64,000 nucleotides of DNA, taken from contig NZ_CP137642.1 in assembly GCF_033472595.1 (NCBI RefSeq), positions 1,488,001 through 1,552,000 on the forward strand, written 5' to 3'. The notes under the pieces are model-generated. The model saw only the letters and a list, made by a program, of their open reading frames with translations. It was not told the DNA's origin and did not search any database. Of the stretch, positions 31,775 to 40,986 are shown piece by piece (the first letter of the stretch is position 1; each line of letters begins with the position of its first letter). The translations under genes and the position numbers were made by a program. This DNA is from Methanoculleus receptaculi. Its GTDB lineage: Archaea > Halobacteriota > Methanomicrobia > Methanomicrobiales > Methanoculleaceae.

Positions 31775-32851
31775 TCACCGGCCAAGCGGTTCCAGCCGGG
31801 GAGATAACCCGAGCGCACGCCGCAGGTCAGAAACCCTGAGGTTCTTTGCCGCCAGCGCCCGTCTCTCGATGGCATGCCAGGAGAGATACGCACACGCAAA
31901 CGCCGCTGCAAACGATAGCCCGAAGAGCGCCGGGATGGCAACGGTGTTTGCCGTGACCTGGATGATCGTCTGCTGCAGCGGATAGTGGTAGAGGTAGATC
32001 CCGTACGAGAAGTCCCCGTGTCTCCCGAACGTGTTTAGGAGGGGGAGAGGGATGTGCGCGGCGTAGATGGTGAGGTAGGGTATGGCAACCACCCCGGCGA
32101 TGGTCGCAAGCGGCGTCATGGCCGATGCCACAAGGAGTATGAGCAGCCCACCCGCGATTGCCGGCCTTAACGTGACCCGTTCACGGCGAAGGTAGAGAAG
32201 CGCCCCGAAAAGGAAGTAGAGCGAGAACCGGACCTTTGCCATCCGGACGTCATCGAACCAGCAGAACCAGACCAGAACGTTAAGAGCGATGAGGGCGGGG
32301 AGCGCACCCCGGCGGTGCAGGAGCCCGGCAACCCCCAGCGCCGCAACAACCCCATACAGCGCAGCCTCCAGCGGTATCGTCCAGAGCGACCCGTTGACGT
32401 AGGTTACAGGGTTGTCCTGGAAGAGACCCAGAACCCCGCCGTTCTCAAAGAACGGCACGGCGGTAAACCCCTCCGGCGAGAAGAGGGTCGCAAAGTAGTC
32501 ATCCTGCGGGAGGGACGTCACCAGCGGGCCCAGGATAAAGAGGGTGACCAGTATAACCGGGATAAGACCCGGGACGACCCGGAGAAACCGTTTCCAGGCG
32601 AACCTTAGTGGAGATGCAGTCGACTCCCAGCTCGCCGCGATCAGGTAGCCGCTGGTGGCAAGGAGGACGGCAAGCGCTGCCCGTCCAGCGAGCATGACCG
32701 GGTCATGCAGCCCTATCTGCGAATACCCGGTATGGAGCGCGTATGCGTGCGCAACGACAACCAGCGTTGCCGCGGCAAACCGCATGAAATCGAAGTTGTT
32801 CGAGAACCGGCCGCCGCCCTGCGGAACCGGTTCCACCTCTCTCTGATTCAT
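31775..32851 (-). CDS. Acyltransferase 3 family membrane protein
   Basis: A 358-residue integral membrane acyltransferase (OatA/NodX-type) with about ten predicted helices. The N-terminal motif NNFDFMRFAAATLVVVAHAYALH carries the conserved Arg and His of the family, and the second conserved part is FFVLSGYL-like, here AVLLATSGYLIAASWE, followed by RFAWKRFLRVVPGL. The C-terminal YGIYLYHYPLQQ is also typical. Such proteins acetylate or otherwise acylate sugars of surface polymers. It is a single gene; a TATA-like element read on the minus strand (GTTATAAAG, 32918-32926) lies about 70 bases upstream. Confidence 0.9.
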   Translation of the reverse strand: MNQREVEPVPQGGGRFSNNFDFMRFAAATLVVVAHAYALHTGYSQIGLHDPVMLAGRAALAVLLATSGYLIAASWESTASPLRFAWKRFLRVVPGLIPVILVTLFILGPLVTSLPQDDYFATLFSPEGFTAVPFFENGGVLGLFQDNPVTYVNGSLWTIPLEAALYGVVAALGVAGLLHRRGALPALIALNVLVWFCWFDDVRMAKVRFSLYFLFGALLYLRRERVTLRPAIAGGLLILLVASAMTPLATIAGVVAIPYLTIYAAHIPLPLLNTFGRHGDFSYGIYLYHYPLQQTIIQVTANTVAIPALFGLSFAAAFACAYLSWHAIERRALAAKNLRVSDLRRALGLSPRLEPLGR

Positions 32852-32986
32852 GCCTCGAGTTGATGATCAAACGTAAAAGTTAGCCAGCCGTCTATCGAGA
32901 CTACCTGGATCAGCAGGCTTTATAACTTCTCCTGATCACCGCCGGCGCCCCCCCCCCCAGTGACCTGGAGATCCAGAAGAGGAGAC

Positions 32987-33853
32987 CTACCCGCTCCACT
33001 CATGCAGGTAACCGCGGGGTTCAAGCGGTTCCCCGTCTGCAAGGACGACCCGCTCGTCTATGACCTCGCCTATGACGTGCGCCTCAACACCGGCGACTGG
33101 AACTACACCCTGCGGGGCGCAGAAGAGGAGTTCAAAATCCCCGCCACCATATAGCGCGAGGAGACGCCCCTCCTCCACCGGCACCCCGGCGGGGAGGGGG
33201 AGCCTTGCGGTATCGATGGCAAACCCGCAATCGTTCACGGCGAGGAGATCATAAAGCGAGAGAGCCAGCCCATCGGATATATCCATCATCGCCGAGACCC
33301 CCGCACGGGCGAGCGCCTGCCCCTCGCGGACACGCGGCTGCGGTTCCAGGAGTTCCCTGCGGTGCTGCTCCCAACCGTTCAGGGCGGCCTGCGCCTCCCC
33401 GAGCCGCCCGGTCACCGCGACGGCGTCCCCCGGCCGCGCCCCCCGCCGCCGGACAAGATATCCGGGCTCAACCCACCCGATCCCCGTGCTGACGAGCGTC
33501 AGCTCGCTGTGGGCGTCAAGGTCGCCGCCCACAAGTTCGGCGCCGAATGCGGCGCAGCAGTCCCTGGCGCCCTCCATGATCCCGCGGAGACGCTCCGGCC
33601 GGTCGAGACCTACCGCCAGGAGCACCTGCCCCGGCGCCGCGCCCATGCTTGCAACATCAGAGAGCGTGACCGCCACCGCCATCCAGCCCGCCTGCCAGTC
33701 GGTCATCCCGGCGGGAAAATCGGTCGTCTCATGGAGCATATCGGTGCTCACGACCATGAGGCGGTCAGCGCAGGGAACGACCGCACAGTCGTCCTCCAGG
33801 TGTTCCGGGGCGATTATCGTCCCGATCAGCCGATGCAACCCCCGTTCATCCAC
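32987..33853 (-). CDS. thiL: Thiamine-monophosphate kinase
   Basis: A 288-residue ThiL, which phosphorylates thiamine monophosphate to the active diphosphate. It belongs to the PurM/AIR-synthase fold: EDDCAVVPCADRLMVVSTDMLHETTDFPAGMTDWQAGWMAVAVTLSDVASMGAAP holds the Mg- and ATP-binding Asp residues, and AMMDISDGLALSLYDL and GGGDFELLF are the C-terminal signatures. I chose GTG 33853 (VDERGLHRLIG), which overlaps the upstream gene's stop by eight bases; a longer frame to 33898 would run through that gene. It is the last of a three-gene minus-strand operon (rio2, DUF460, thiL). Confidence 0.93.
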   Translation of the reverse strand: MDERGLHRLIGTIIAPEHLEDDCAVVPCADRLMVVSTDMLHETTDFPAGMTDWQAGWMAVAVTLSDVASMGAAPGQVLLAVGLDRPERLRGIMEGARDCCAAFGAELVGGDLDAHSELTLVSTGIGWVEPGYLVRRRGARPGDAVAVTGRLGEAQAALNGWEQHRRELLEPQPRVREGQALARAGVSAMMDISDGLALSLYDLLAVNDCGFAIDTARLPLPAGVPVEEGRLLALYGGGDFELLFCAPQGVVPVAGVEAHVIGEVIDERVVLADGEPLEPRGYLHEWSG

Positions 33854-35795
33854 CGCGGCGCACCTCCTTCTCCCGTTCGCTCCGGTACTCCCTGACAAGA
33901 TACTCCACGCGTTCAGCCTCCCGCTCCCGCAGGAACTCCTTCTGCTCCTCTTTCCATGCCGCTATCGCCTCATCGAGCGCCAGTGACCCCACAACACCGG
34001 TCTTCCCCCGGATAACCGGGCTGAGGGGCTCTGCCGGGATGAGGGGGAGACCCGCCTCCCGGGCAACCCTGACCAGGTTGGGGTCGGGCGGCTCGCCGCC
34101 GACGAGGAGCGCTCGCACCCCACCCGCAGCCAGGTCTTTTATCACGCCCCGGCCCCAGCCATGCGCCCGTGGAACGTAGAGGACGTCACCTCCAGCGATG
34201 CCCATGTCCTCCTGAAGACCCCGCACCCCCTCCCGCGTGAGCGAGTCAAGCACCTTTAGGGGTGTTGAATCTTCAGCTGACTCAAGCCTCTCGACCGCCT
34301 GCATCCGTTCCAGCCGTTTCTTCAGCCGCCGCGACCGCCGCCGTTCGCCCCGCAGCTGTTCCCGCAGGCTCTCGATGGCCGCGTCCTTTGCCGCCAGTTC
34401 CGCATCCCGGCGGATCCTGCGCTCCGTCGCAGAGCGTGCGCGGCGCAGGCTCTGGCGCAGGTGCTCCACCTCACGGTCACGCTCCCGGAGAGTGTCCTGC
34501 AACTCCTGCACATAACTGCGGAGCCGCTTCACCATCCCGTCAAGCGCCATCACCCGCTCATCCTCGACCGACCGTTCCTGGGCAGGGGCCGCCGGTTCGG
34601 CCTCGGTTATAGGCGCAGGCGCGCCCTGCATATCCTCAATGACGGTATCGAGCGGCTGACCCCGCAGAACCCTGGCCCTCACCTCGTCAAGGTCAAACCC
34701 CGGCCCCACCCGTTTTGTTATGTTCCGAAACTTGCTCTGCAGACTGCGGTAGGCGTCCAGCGCCGCAGAGAGAGCGTCACGCTCGTGATCGTTTGTGTAT
34801 GTAAACAGTGCGGTCAGTTCATACTTCGTCTCCACCGGGAGCGACTGTTTCGGGGTGTAGGCGATGGCGTTGAACGCCCGTCGAACCTTCTCGACCGAGT
34901 ACGGCATCGGCTGGACGTCGGATGCAACGATGAGCGGTTTTCCAGCACGGTAAATCTCTTCGACTATCTCCGACATCGTCATCTGCCGGGAACTCGTGAG
35001 GAGGACAAGGTTGCCGTCGAGGTCAACGGCAGCTATCCCGGTCGTCGTCCCGGGATCGAGCCCCACGATCAGGTAACGCGGCCGGCCGGAGAGCGGTTCA
35101 AACCGGATCCGGTCAAGGCGCCTCCCCGTCACCCGGACCTGGACATCGGCGCCGCGTGAGGGGTGGACGGGGACCATCTCCCTGGGAGCGGCGACCCTGA
35201 ACGCGACACGGGAGCAGCCGCCAAAGGCCTTCGTCTCCTTCTTCTCGTAATCGAGCCCGGCACCACGGAGTCTGGCCTCGATCTCTCTCCCCTTCTGCAT
35301 CACCGCACCGTGAATCTTCCTTGCGTAGCGGTTCTGGCTCCAGCCGCCGGGGCCTGGCGAGCGGTGCCTGCTCACAACGATATCGGTGGTGTTCTCAAAC
35401 GCGATCACCTGGACGCCTGCACCGAGAGAGGCCACACGGGCGATCGTCCGGGCCTCGGCGTAGGGGTCGAACCGGTTGAAATTGATGTTGTAGCGGGCGG
35501 CAACCTTCCCGAGACTCTCCGTGCGTTCGCCGCCGGTCACCTGGACGAGTTTTGTTGAGGGCGGGAGCGACTGGAGGAACGCGTAGAGTTCGTGCTGATC
35601 GGCAGCGATCTCCTGGAGACTGTCCACCGCCAGGATCTCGGGCTGCTCGGCGGTAAGGAGACGCTGGAGCCGGAACGCCGTGACCTCCTGGACGTCCAGC
35701 ATCTCGCCATCCTCCATACGGCAGAGGGCGTAGACCGGTCGGCGGCTGCGCGAGCGTACCGAGCCCTTGATTATATCTATCCCGAAGACCTTCAC
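33846..35795 (-). CDS. DUF460 (COG2433) nuclease-like coiled-coil protein
   Basis: A 649-residue archaeal protein of the DUF460 family. The first 380 residues hold an RNase H/RuvC-like region; YLIVGLDPGTTTGIAAVDLDGNLVLL near residue 242 is the best-preserved strand pair with its Asp. Then comes a long coiled coil (about 420-540, rich in Arg/Glu heptads such as VKRLRSYVQELQDTLRERDREVEHLRQSLRRA), and a C-terminal alpha/beta domain. The molecular role of the family is unknown; a nucleic-acid transaction is the best guess. The start overlaps the rio2 stop (35792-35795). Confidence 0.9.
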   Translation of the reverse strand: MKVFGIDIIKGSVRSRSRRPVYALCRMEDGEMLDVQEVTAFRLQRLLTAEQPEILAVDSLQEIAADQHELYAFLQSLPPSTKLVQVTGGERTESLGKVAARYNINFNRFDPYAEARTIARVASLGAGVQVIAFENTTDIVVSRHRSPGPGGWSQNRYARKIHGAVMQKGREIEARLRGAGLDYEKKETKAFGGCSRVAFRVAAPREMVPVHPSRGADVQVRVTGRRLDRIRFEPLSGRPRYLIVGLDPGTTTGIAAVDLDGNLVLLTSSRQMTMSEIVEEIYRAGKPLIVASDVQPMPYSVEKVRRAFNAIAYTPKQSLPVETKYELTALFTYTNDHERDALSAALDAYRSLQSKFRNITKRVGPGFDLDEVRARVLRGQPLDTVIEDMQGAPAPITEAEPAAPAQERSVEDERVMALDGMVKRLRSYVQELQDTLRERDREVEHLRQSLRRARSATERRIRRDAELAAKDAAIESLREQLRGERRRSRRLKKRLERMQAVERLESAEDSTPLKVLDSLTREGVRGLQEDMGIAGGDVLYVPRAHGWGRGVIKDLAAGGVRALLVGGEPPDPNLVRVAREAGLPLIPAEPLSPVIRGKTGVVGSLALDEAIAAWKEEQKEFLREREAERVEYLVREYRSEREKEVRRGG

Positions 35796-36652
35796 TCCAC
35801 CACCCGTGCCAGTGCTTCGTCGAAGGCGTAGTCGATGCCGTATTTTCGTTTGAAGTACTGGAGGATGTTTCTGATGTCCCGTGCCAGGATCTCGTCAGCG
35901 TTCGGGTGGGCGGTCTCAACCCACTGCGGCCAGTCGATCAGCCAGCACTGCCCCTCCTGATCGACCATGACGTTGAACTCGCTCAGGTCGCCGTGGATGA
36001 TCCCGAGACCGTAGGCCTCACTGATGTTATCCAGGATCGCGTCCAGGATCGGCCCGGGCTCGGTGAGGGTTGCCTGCGTGAGGTTGACACCGGGGATGAA
36101 AGACATCACGACCACGTGCCGGTTCTGGTCGATGGGGAGCGGGACGGAGACGGCGGGGTGGAGGGCCGTTAAGGCTTCATACTCCATCTTTGCTGAGTTG
36201 CTCGAGGCAAATATCCAGGGGCAGTGTCCGGTATCCGGCATATACCCTCTCTTGAGCCGTACCGCCTGGAAAGACCGCTGGCCGACGCGGTGGAACTTCA
36301 GAACCACGACCCCGAGACCCATCGCCTCGTAGACCTCCGACTCTTTCCCGACGCCGATCCGCGTTCCGAGAGCCTGGATGGTGCCGCGTTTTGTCAGGGT
36401 ATGGAGGGCGAGGGTGTCGTAGCCATCAAAGATCAGGGCGTAGCCGTCGTAAGGGGTCTTTTCGTAACGGACCATGTCCATGTTTATCAGCCTGCCCAGA
36501 CGATAGGTGAGTTCTGACTCCGAGAACCCTGTAGCAGATTTGAGTATCTCAAACGGCACCCAGGTGTAGCGCCGCATGAGACGCTCGAGGGCAAGCAGGA
36601 TCCGGAGTTCGTAGGGGTGCAGGGATTGCACGTATTCTGCAGGAACAGGCAT
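35792..36652 (-). CDS. rio2: RIO-type atypical protein kinase Rio2
   Basis: A 286-residue Rio2. In archaea and eukaryotes Rio2 acts late in small ribosomal subunit maturation. It has the Rio2-specific N-terminal winged helix (LHPYELRILLALERLMRRYTWVPFEILKSATGFSESELTYRLGRL), then the kinase core: the P-loop-like IGVGKESEVYEA near residue 101, the Lys in VVLKFHRVG, the catalytic loop GIIHGDLSEFNVMV with its Asp near 227, and the metal-binding IDWPQW near 243. All catalytic residues are kept. First gene of the rio2-DUF460-thiL operon. Confidence 0.96.
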   Translation of the reverse strand: MPVPAEYVQSLHPYELRILLALERLMRRYTWVPFEILKSATGFSESELTYRLGRLINMDMVRYEKTPYDGYALIFDGYDTLALHTLTKRGTIQALGTRIGVGKESEVYEAMGLGVVVLKFHRVGQRSFQAVRLKRGYMPDTGHCPWIFASSNSAKMEYEALTALHPAVSVPLPIDQNRHVVVMSFIPGVNLTQATLTEPGPILDAILDNISEAYGLGIIHGDLSEFNVMVDQEGQCWLIDWPQWVETAHPNADEILARDIRNILQYFKRKYGIDYAFDEALARVVE

Positions 36653-36701
36653 CGTCTACAGAATTTATGTGGTAAGGTGATAAAAGTATGATCGAGAGAG
36701 G

Positions 36702-37607
36702 ATGCAGTGCAGCAAATGCCGGCGTGAGGCGATCGTCTACCAGCGCTACTCGGGGCTGCACCTCTGCGAACAGCATTTCAACCGCGATTTTGAGGCGAAA
36801 GCGAAACGGGCGATCAGGGAGCACCACTGGATCGAGTCCGGGGACACGGTGGCTGTGGCGCTCTCGGGCGGCAAGGATTCGAGCGCCGTTCTCTTCTTTC
36901 TCCACGGGCTCCTTGGCGAGCGGCGGGACGTCCGGTTGATGGCGATAACGGTGGATGAGGGGATCGCCGGTTACCGCGACCCGGACCGGGCCAGGAGGCT
37001 ATCTGAGGGTATGGGTGTTCCCTGGGTTACGGCCTCGTTTCGCGACGCCTACGGGATAACACTTGACGAGATCGTGGCCAGGAAGGGCACCGGGCTATCC
37101 TGCACCTACTGCGGCGTGCTCCGGCGGGCGCTGATGAACAGGGTTGCCAGGGAGGAGGGGGTCACGAAGTTTGCATACGGGTTTAACCTGGACGACGGGG
37201 CCCAGTCCGTGCTGATGAACGTCCTGCGGGGGGATGCGGCGCACCTCACCCGACCGGTGCGGGAGGTCGAGGGGCTGGTCCCGCGGATCCGGCCGTTTCT
37301 CTACATTCCGGAACGGGAGGTGGCGCTCTACGCCTTCCTCCACGTCGAGGGGTTCGACCTCGCGGGCTGCCCCTACGCGGTCGGCGCCCTCAGGCGCGAT
37401 GTGCGGGGGATCCTGGACGAGTATACCTACCGCCACCCTGCAACGAAGTACTCGCTGGTGAGGCTGGGTGAGGCCCTCCGGAGGACTGACGCAGCCGCAG
37501 GAAGCGGGTTTGGCGTCTGTGAACGCTGCGGCGAACCGATGCCGGTAAAAGAGGGTAAAGGGATCTGCCGGGCGTGCCAGGTTCTTGATGAACTGAGAGG
37601 GGCCTGA
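36702..37607 (+). CDS. tRNA 2-thiouridine synthesis protein, NcsA/Ctu1-like
   Basis: A 301-residue PP-loop ATPase of the TtuA/NcsA/Ctu1 group, which activates the wobble uridine of tRNAs for thiolation. The N-terminal zinc site is CSKCRREAIVYQRYSGLHLCEQHF, the ATP loop is ALSGGKDSSA near residue 53, the iron-sulfur or catalytic cysteine region is SCTYCGVLRR near 133, and the C-terminal zinc site is CERCGEPMPVKEGKGICRAC near 275. The family is normally about 300 residues, so it is complete. Divergent from rio2 with a 49-base gap. Confidence 0.92.
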   Translation: MQCSKCRREAIVYQRYSGLHLCEQHFNRDFEAKAKRAIREHHWIESGDTVAVALSGGKDSSAVLFFLHGLLGERRDVRLMAITVDEGIAGYRDPDRARRLSEGMGVPWVTASFRDAYGITLDEIVARKGTGLSCTYCGVLRRALMNRVAREEGVTKFAYGFNLDDGAQSVLMNVLRGDAAHLTRPVREVEGLVPRIRPFLYIPEREVALYAFLHVEGFDLAGCPYAVGALRRDVRGILDEYTYRHPATKYSLVRLGEALRRTDAAAGSGFGVCERCGEPMPVKEGKGICRACQVLDELRGA

Positions 37608-37640
37608 TGAGCAGGGGGGTCGCTCTCCGTCCGGCGGTGG

Positions 37641-37650
37641 GTATAAATAA
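37641..37650 (+). promoter_or_regulatory. TATA box of the ferritin-like gene
   Basis: GTATAAATAA lies 36-45 bases upstream of ATG 37686, with the ribosome binding site GGAGGT (37672-37677) between, so a short leader of about 15 bases is predicted. Confidence 0.55.
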
Positions 37651-37685
37651 TCACCTCTCCCATGAACCACTGGAGGTAATTGATT

Positions 37686-38000
37686 ATGCCTGATTTTGGA
37701 CAACCGTTCTCCGGGAACCACATGGAGCGCAAACTTGACCAGGGCGAGATCGTCAGGACGATCAGGTTTGTGATCGCCGCCGAGTATGAGGCGATCCAGC
37801 TCTACACCCAGATCGCTGAATCGACCGACAACCAGCTTGTAAAGATGGTCATGCTCGATATCGCAGACGAGGAGAAGGTTCACGCAGGTGAGTTCCTGCG
37901 CCTTCTGCGGGAGATTGAGCCGTCTGAGGAGGAGTTCTATCAGGATGGCTACAGAGAGGTCGAGGAACTGATAGAGGATCTGAAGAAGGCGGGGAAGTGA
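37686..38000 (+). CDS. Small ferritin-like (rubrerythrin-type) protein
   Basis: A 104-residue ferritin-like protein. Two helices carry iron-ligand patterns: IRFVIAAEYEAIQLYTQIAEST (with Glu-x-x-x-x-x-Tyr) and MVMLDIADEEKVHAGEFLRLL (with Glu-x-x-His). It is about half the length of classical ferritins, so it would have to dimerise to form a four-helix bundle, like the ferritin domains that accompany encapsulins. No encapsulin shell gene is seen nearby. The C-terminal acidic helix (EEEFYQDGYREVEELIEDLKK) might be a targeting or packing helix. It probably handles iron or peroxide. The start follows GGAGGT by eight bases. Confidence 0.8.
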   Translation: MPDFGQPFSGNHMERKLDQGEIVRTIRFVIAAEYEAIQLYTQIAESTDNQLVKMVMLDIADEEKVHAGEFLRLLREIEPSEEEFYQDGYREVEELIEDLKKAGK

Positions 38001-38149
38001 TCGATCTCTCCACCCACTCTCATCCCCGTTGTTGAACCCCCGGCCTTCGCAATCTTTTACCGGAACGATCCTTCAGAGAAAGTGAGGGCGATCTTTTTTG
38101 AAAGGCCAATACTACCGTTCTTCTACCGCCAGCGCCTCAGCCCGCGGGA

Positions 38150-38520
38150 GACCCCGGGGTATCTGACCAGGGAGCACCGTGCCGTTGTGGCGGGGGGGGG
38201 GAACCGCCACCATCTCCAGGGTGCGGTGCGGACGCGATGGGTCGTTTCGGGGAGGGTTTTGCCCGTAAGGCCTCCTGGAGAGAGTGTTCCTCCTCTGGCA
38301 CTGAATGGTGGCGGGGGGATCCCGTTCATAGGTCTCCTGCATCCCGGGCGGCAGGCGGTGCGAGGCGATTGGCCCGGTGGCCGTGTCCGGGGAGGAGAGA
38401 GGATCTTCGGGGAGTTTCAGGTGAGGCCGCGAAGAGACTGTATCTATGGGGGAATCGCCCCCGTTGGGGGTGGGGCTCGCCGGGGATGAGGACGGGACGC
38501 CGGTGCGTCCTTTGACCATA
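38150..38520 (-). repeat. Dispersed copy of the mosaic repeat, reverse orientation, partial
   Basis: The clearest part, 38360-38490, matches the array on the minus strand: GGCGATTGGCCCGGTGGCCGTG, GATCTTCGGGG, GGTGAGGCCGCGAAGAGACTG and the GGGGGTGGGGCTCGCCGG block. The hairpin and GTGTTCC parts have diverged. It fills the gap between the ferritin-like gene and the acyl-CoA synthetase; the remainder of 38001-38616 shows nothing else. Confidence 0.6.
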
Positions 38521-38616
38521 CCCCCACCGTGCTGCACCATGGAATGCCCGGATTTGCAAACAGAGGTGCACCAGAGATCAAAAAGGTGATATGCCGCACC
38601 AGAAAACCTGTATGGT

Positions 38617-40455
38617 ATGGTGCGATACTCGGTCACGATGGATGACGACCTCGTGCAGGCAATCGACAGCGTACGCGAATACCATGGCATGTCCAGATCT
38701 GAATGGCTCAACAACCTCTGCAGGAAGTACCTCAGCAGCACCCCGGCAAACGGCGTGAAAACCGACGTCCCCACAGGTGTCCCGTCCGGGAACACCAGGG
38801 AACCGAACATGACCGATTACGAGGCGGCCTGCGCCAACTTCAGGATCGATGTCCCCGAGTACTTTAACTTCGGCTACGACGTGATCGACCGGTGGGCCGA
38901 GATCGACCGGAACAAACTCGCCATGATCTGGGTGAACCATGCAGGAGAAGAGAAGAAGTACACCTTCCGCGACCTCAAACACCTCTCCAACGGCGCCGCA
39001 AACATCCTGCTGAAGTACGGGATCAAGAAGGGAGACAGGGTCATGCTGATGCTCCCCCGGATCCCTGAGTGGTGGATCTTCGTTCTCTCGCTCATCAAAC
39101 TCGGCGTCGTCTTCTGCCCCTGCCCCACGATGCTGACGCCAAAAGACATCAAGTACAGGGTGCAGGCCGGGAAGTTCAGGATGATCATCACCGACAGCGA
39201 GAATGCCGATAAGGTCGACCAGGTCGCCGACGCATGCCACATGCTCGACACCCTCTTCCTTGTGGACGGCGAACGCGAGGGCTGGGCAAGTTACCCCCAC
39301 GAACTCGAGTATCCTGCACCGGTATCGCACCACACCGTCAGCATGCCGGTCAAGAAGAAAACGAGATCGACCGACCCGATGATGATCTACTTCACCTCCG
39401 GCACCACCGGCGAGCCCAAGATGGTGCTTCACAACCACGCCTACCCCCTCGGGCACATCGTCACCGCCTCGCTCTGGCATGATGTCACGGCAAACGATCT
39501 CCACTTCACATTCTCCGATACCGGGTGGGCAAAGTGCGCATGGGGCAAGATCTTCGGGCAGTGGATCGCCGGCGCCTGTATATTTGTTTATGATGCCCGG
39601 GGGAAGTTCTCGGCGACAGAACTCCTCCCGATGATCGAGAAGTACGAGGTGACAACCTTCTGCGCACCGCCGACGGTCTACCGGATGCTGATCCTGGCAG
39701 ACCTTGACAGGTTTGACTTCCGCGAACTGCGGCACTGCTGCAGCGCCGGAGAACCCCTCAACCCCGAGGTTATCCGGGTCTGGAAAGACGGCACAGACCG
39801 GTTAATCTACGAGGGTTACGGCCAGACGGAGACCGTCTGCTGCATCGCCACCTATCCCTGCATGGAGCACAGGCCCGGTTCTATGGGGAAACCGGCGCCG
39901 GGCTGGCATATCGAACTCCACGACGACGACGGCAACCCTGTCGGAGTCAGGGAGGAGGGGCGGATCGCGGTCAGGCTCGACCCGCGGCCGGTAGGGCTCT
40001 TCGTCGAGTACCTCGACAACCCGGAGGCAAACCGTGAGTCGTTCAAGAACGGGTTCTACTACACCGGCGACAAGGCCTACATGGACGAAGACGGCTACTT
40101 CTGGTTCGTCGGGCGTGACGACGACGTCATCAAGTCGTCCGGCTACAGGATCGGGCCGTTCGAGGTCGAGAGCGCCCTTATGGAGCACCCCGCCGTCCAG
40201 GAGGCGGCGGTTGTCGGGTCACCCGACCTCATCCGCGGGATGGTGGTAAAGGCGTTCGTCATACTGAAACCCGGTTATCAGCCATCAGAGTCGCTGGTCA
40301 GGGAACTCCAGGCCCATGTCCGGAAGACCACCGCCCCCTACAAGTACCCCCGGTTGATCGAGTTCGTTGACTCGCTCCCAAAGACCATATCAGGAAAGAT
40401 CCAGAGGAACGTCCTGCGCGAACAGGAACTGCGCAGGCACATGAACGGGAGTTAA
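38617..40455 (+). CDS. AMP-forming acyl-CoA synthetase with N-terminal ribbon-helix-helix domain
   Basis: A 612-residue protein. Residues 1-40 (MVRYSVTMDDDLVQAIDSVREYHGMSRSEWLNN...) are a ribbon-helix-helix DNA-binding domain of the CopG/NikR type, followed by a 24-residue Thr/Gly/Pro-rich linker. From Met65 (MTDYEAACANF) onwards it is a medium-chain acyl-CoA or acetyl-CoA synthetase-like enzyme. The ATP loop is TSGTTGEPK, the hinge and A8 motif is YRIGPFEVES, and the catalytic Lys is in TISGKIQRN. The enzyme activates a carboxylic acid as acyl-AMP and transfers it to CoA. ATG 38809 is the usual start of unfused relatives, so either the fusion is real or translation starts internally. There is no stop anywhere in between. 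Confidence 0.85.
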   Translation: MVRYSVTMDDDLVQAIDSVREYHGMSRSEWLNNLCRKYLSSTPANGVKTDVPTGVPSGNTREPNMTDYEAACANFRIDVPEYFNFGYDVIDRWAEIDRNKLAMIWVNHAGEEKKYTFRDLKHLSNGAANILLKYGIKKGDRVMLMLPRIPEWWIFVLSLIKLGVVFCPCPTMLTPKDIKYRVQAGKFRMIITDSENADKVDQVADACHMLDTLFLVDGEREGWASYPHELEYPAPVSHHTVSMPVKKKTRSTDPMMIYFTSGTTGEPKMVLHNHAYPLGHIVTASLWHDVTANDLHFTFSDTGWAKCAWGKIFGQWIAGACIFVYDARGKFSATELLPMIEKYEVTTFCAPPTVYRMLILADLDRFDFRELRHCCSAGEPLNPEVIRVWKDGTDRLIYEGYGQTETVCCIATYPCMEHRPGSMGKPAPGWHIELHDDDGNPVGVREEGRIAVRLDPRPVGLFVEYLDNPEANRESFKNGFYYTGDKAYMDEDGYFWFVGRDDDVIKSSGYRIGPFEVESALMEHPAVQEAAVVGSPDLIRGMVVKAFVILKPGYQPSESLVRELQAHVRKTTAPYKYPRLIEFVDSLPKTISGKIQRNVLREQELRRHMNGS

Positions 40456-40539
40456 GGTTCAATCTCATTTTTACCACGGGGCGGGCGGCAGGCCTCATAC
40501 CCCTTGAATTGCGGGGCTGCTCAGAACGAAAATAGCCCA

Positions 40540-40880
40540 GCCGGGAGGTTCGCTATTTTGTCTCCCGGCGGCGGCGATCGGTCGGGGCCATCAGACCGAT
40601 GCTTCGCCGGCCCGATAAACCTCTCCGTGGGCGGATTGCGGCATCGCCGACCACCCACTTCCATCCGGATCCGGTTATTGCGGAGAGCGAGGAGAGAGGG
40701 GCGGAGGATCTTCCAGCCCCCCGCGTGTTGATACTCCATTCGATACACTGCCACAGGGAGGATGAACAGATCCGCCGGGCTTCGATGTGAACACCCTGCC
40801 GAGATCCCGTTCCTGCTCCCCGTGCACGGCCACCGGGAGGTGGGGGTGTTTTGGCGAAGGACGTTCAGCGCGGTGGTGAT
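40540..40880 (+). repeat. Dispersed copy of the mosaic repeat, forward orientation, hairpin deleted
   Basis: Two blocks are seen. From 40583 to 40649 the sequence (GGGGCCATCAGACC...GGGCGGATTGCGGCATCGCC) matches 63628-63700. From about 40745 to 40875 it matches array units 2 and 3: ACACTGCC, CTTCGATGTGAACACCCTGCCG, CCGTGCACGGCCACCGGG, GAGGTGGGGGTGTT and GCGAAGGACGTTCA. The central hairpin between CACCGGG and GAGGTGGG is missing. It occupies the gap 40456-40986, in which no gene is visible. Confidence 0.65.
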
Positions 40881-40986
40881 TCGAGGGTATCGTACCAGAA
40901 GAGAACTGGTTCGATGGGCTCTCGTCTCCCGGCCATGCTAACTCAAAAAGGCTTATCGTTTCTGCTACTGAGTCATTGTTTAACTT

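Noticed and set aside
31519-31807. Two short frames across the tRNA-Ala gene and its duplicate
   Set aside because: They read through the tRNA and the repeat and have no protein features.
37686-38000. An encapsulin-ferritin pair
   Set aside because: The ferritin-like protein would fit such a system by size, but no shell-protein gene or fused shell domain is present near it.
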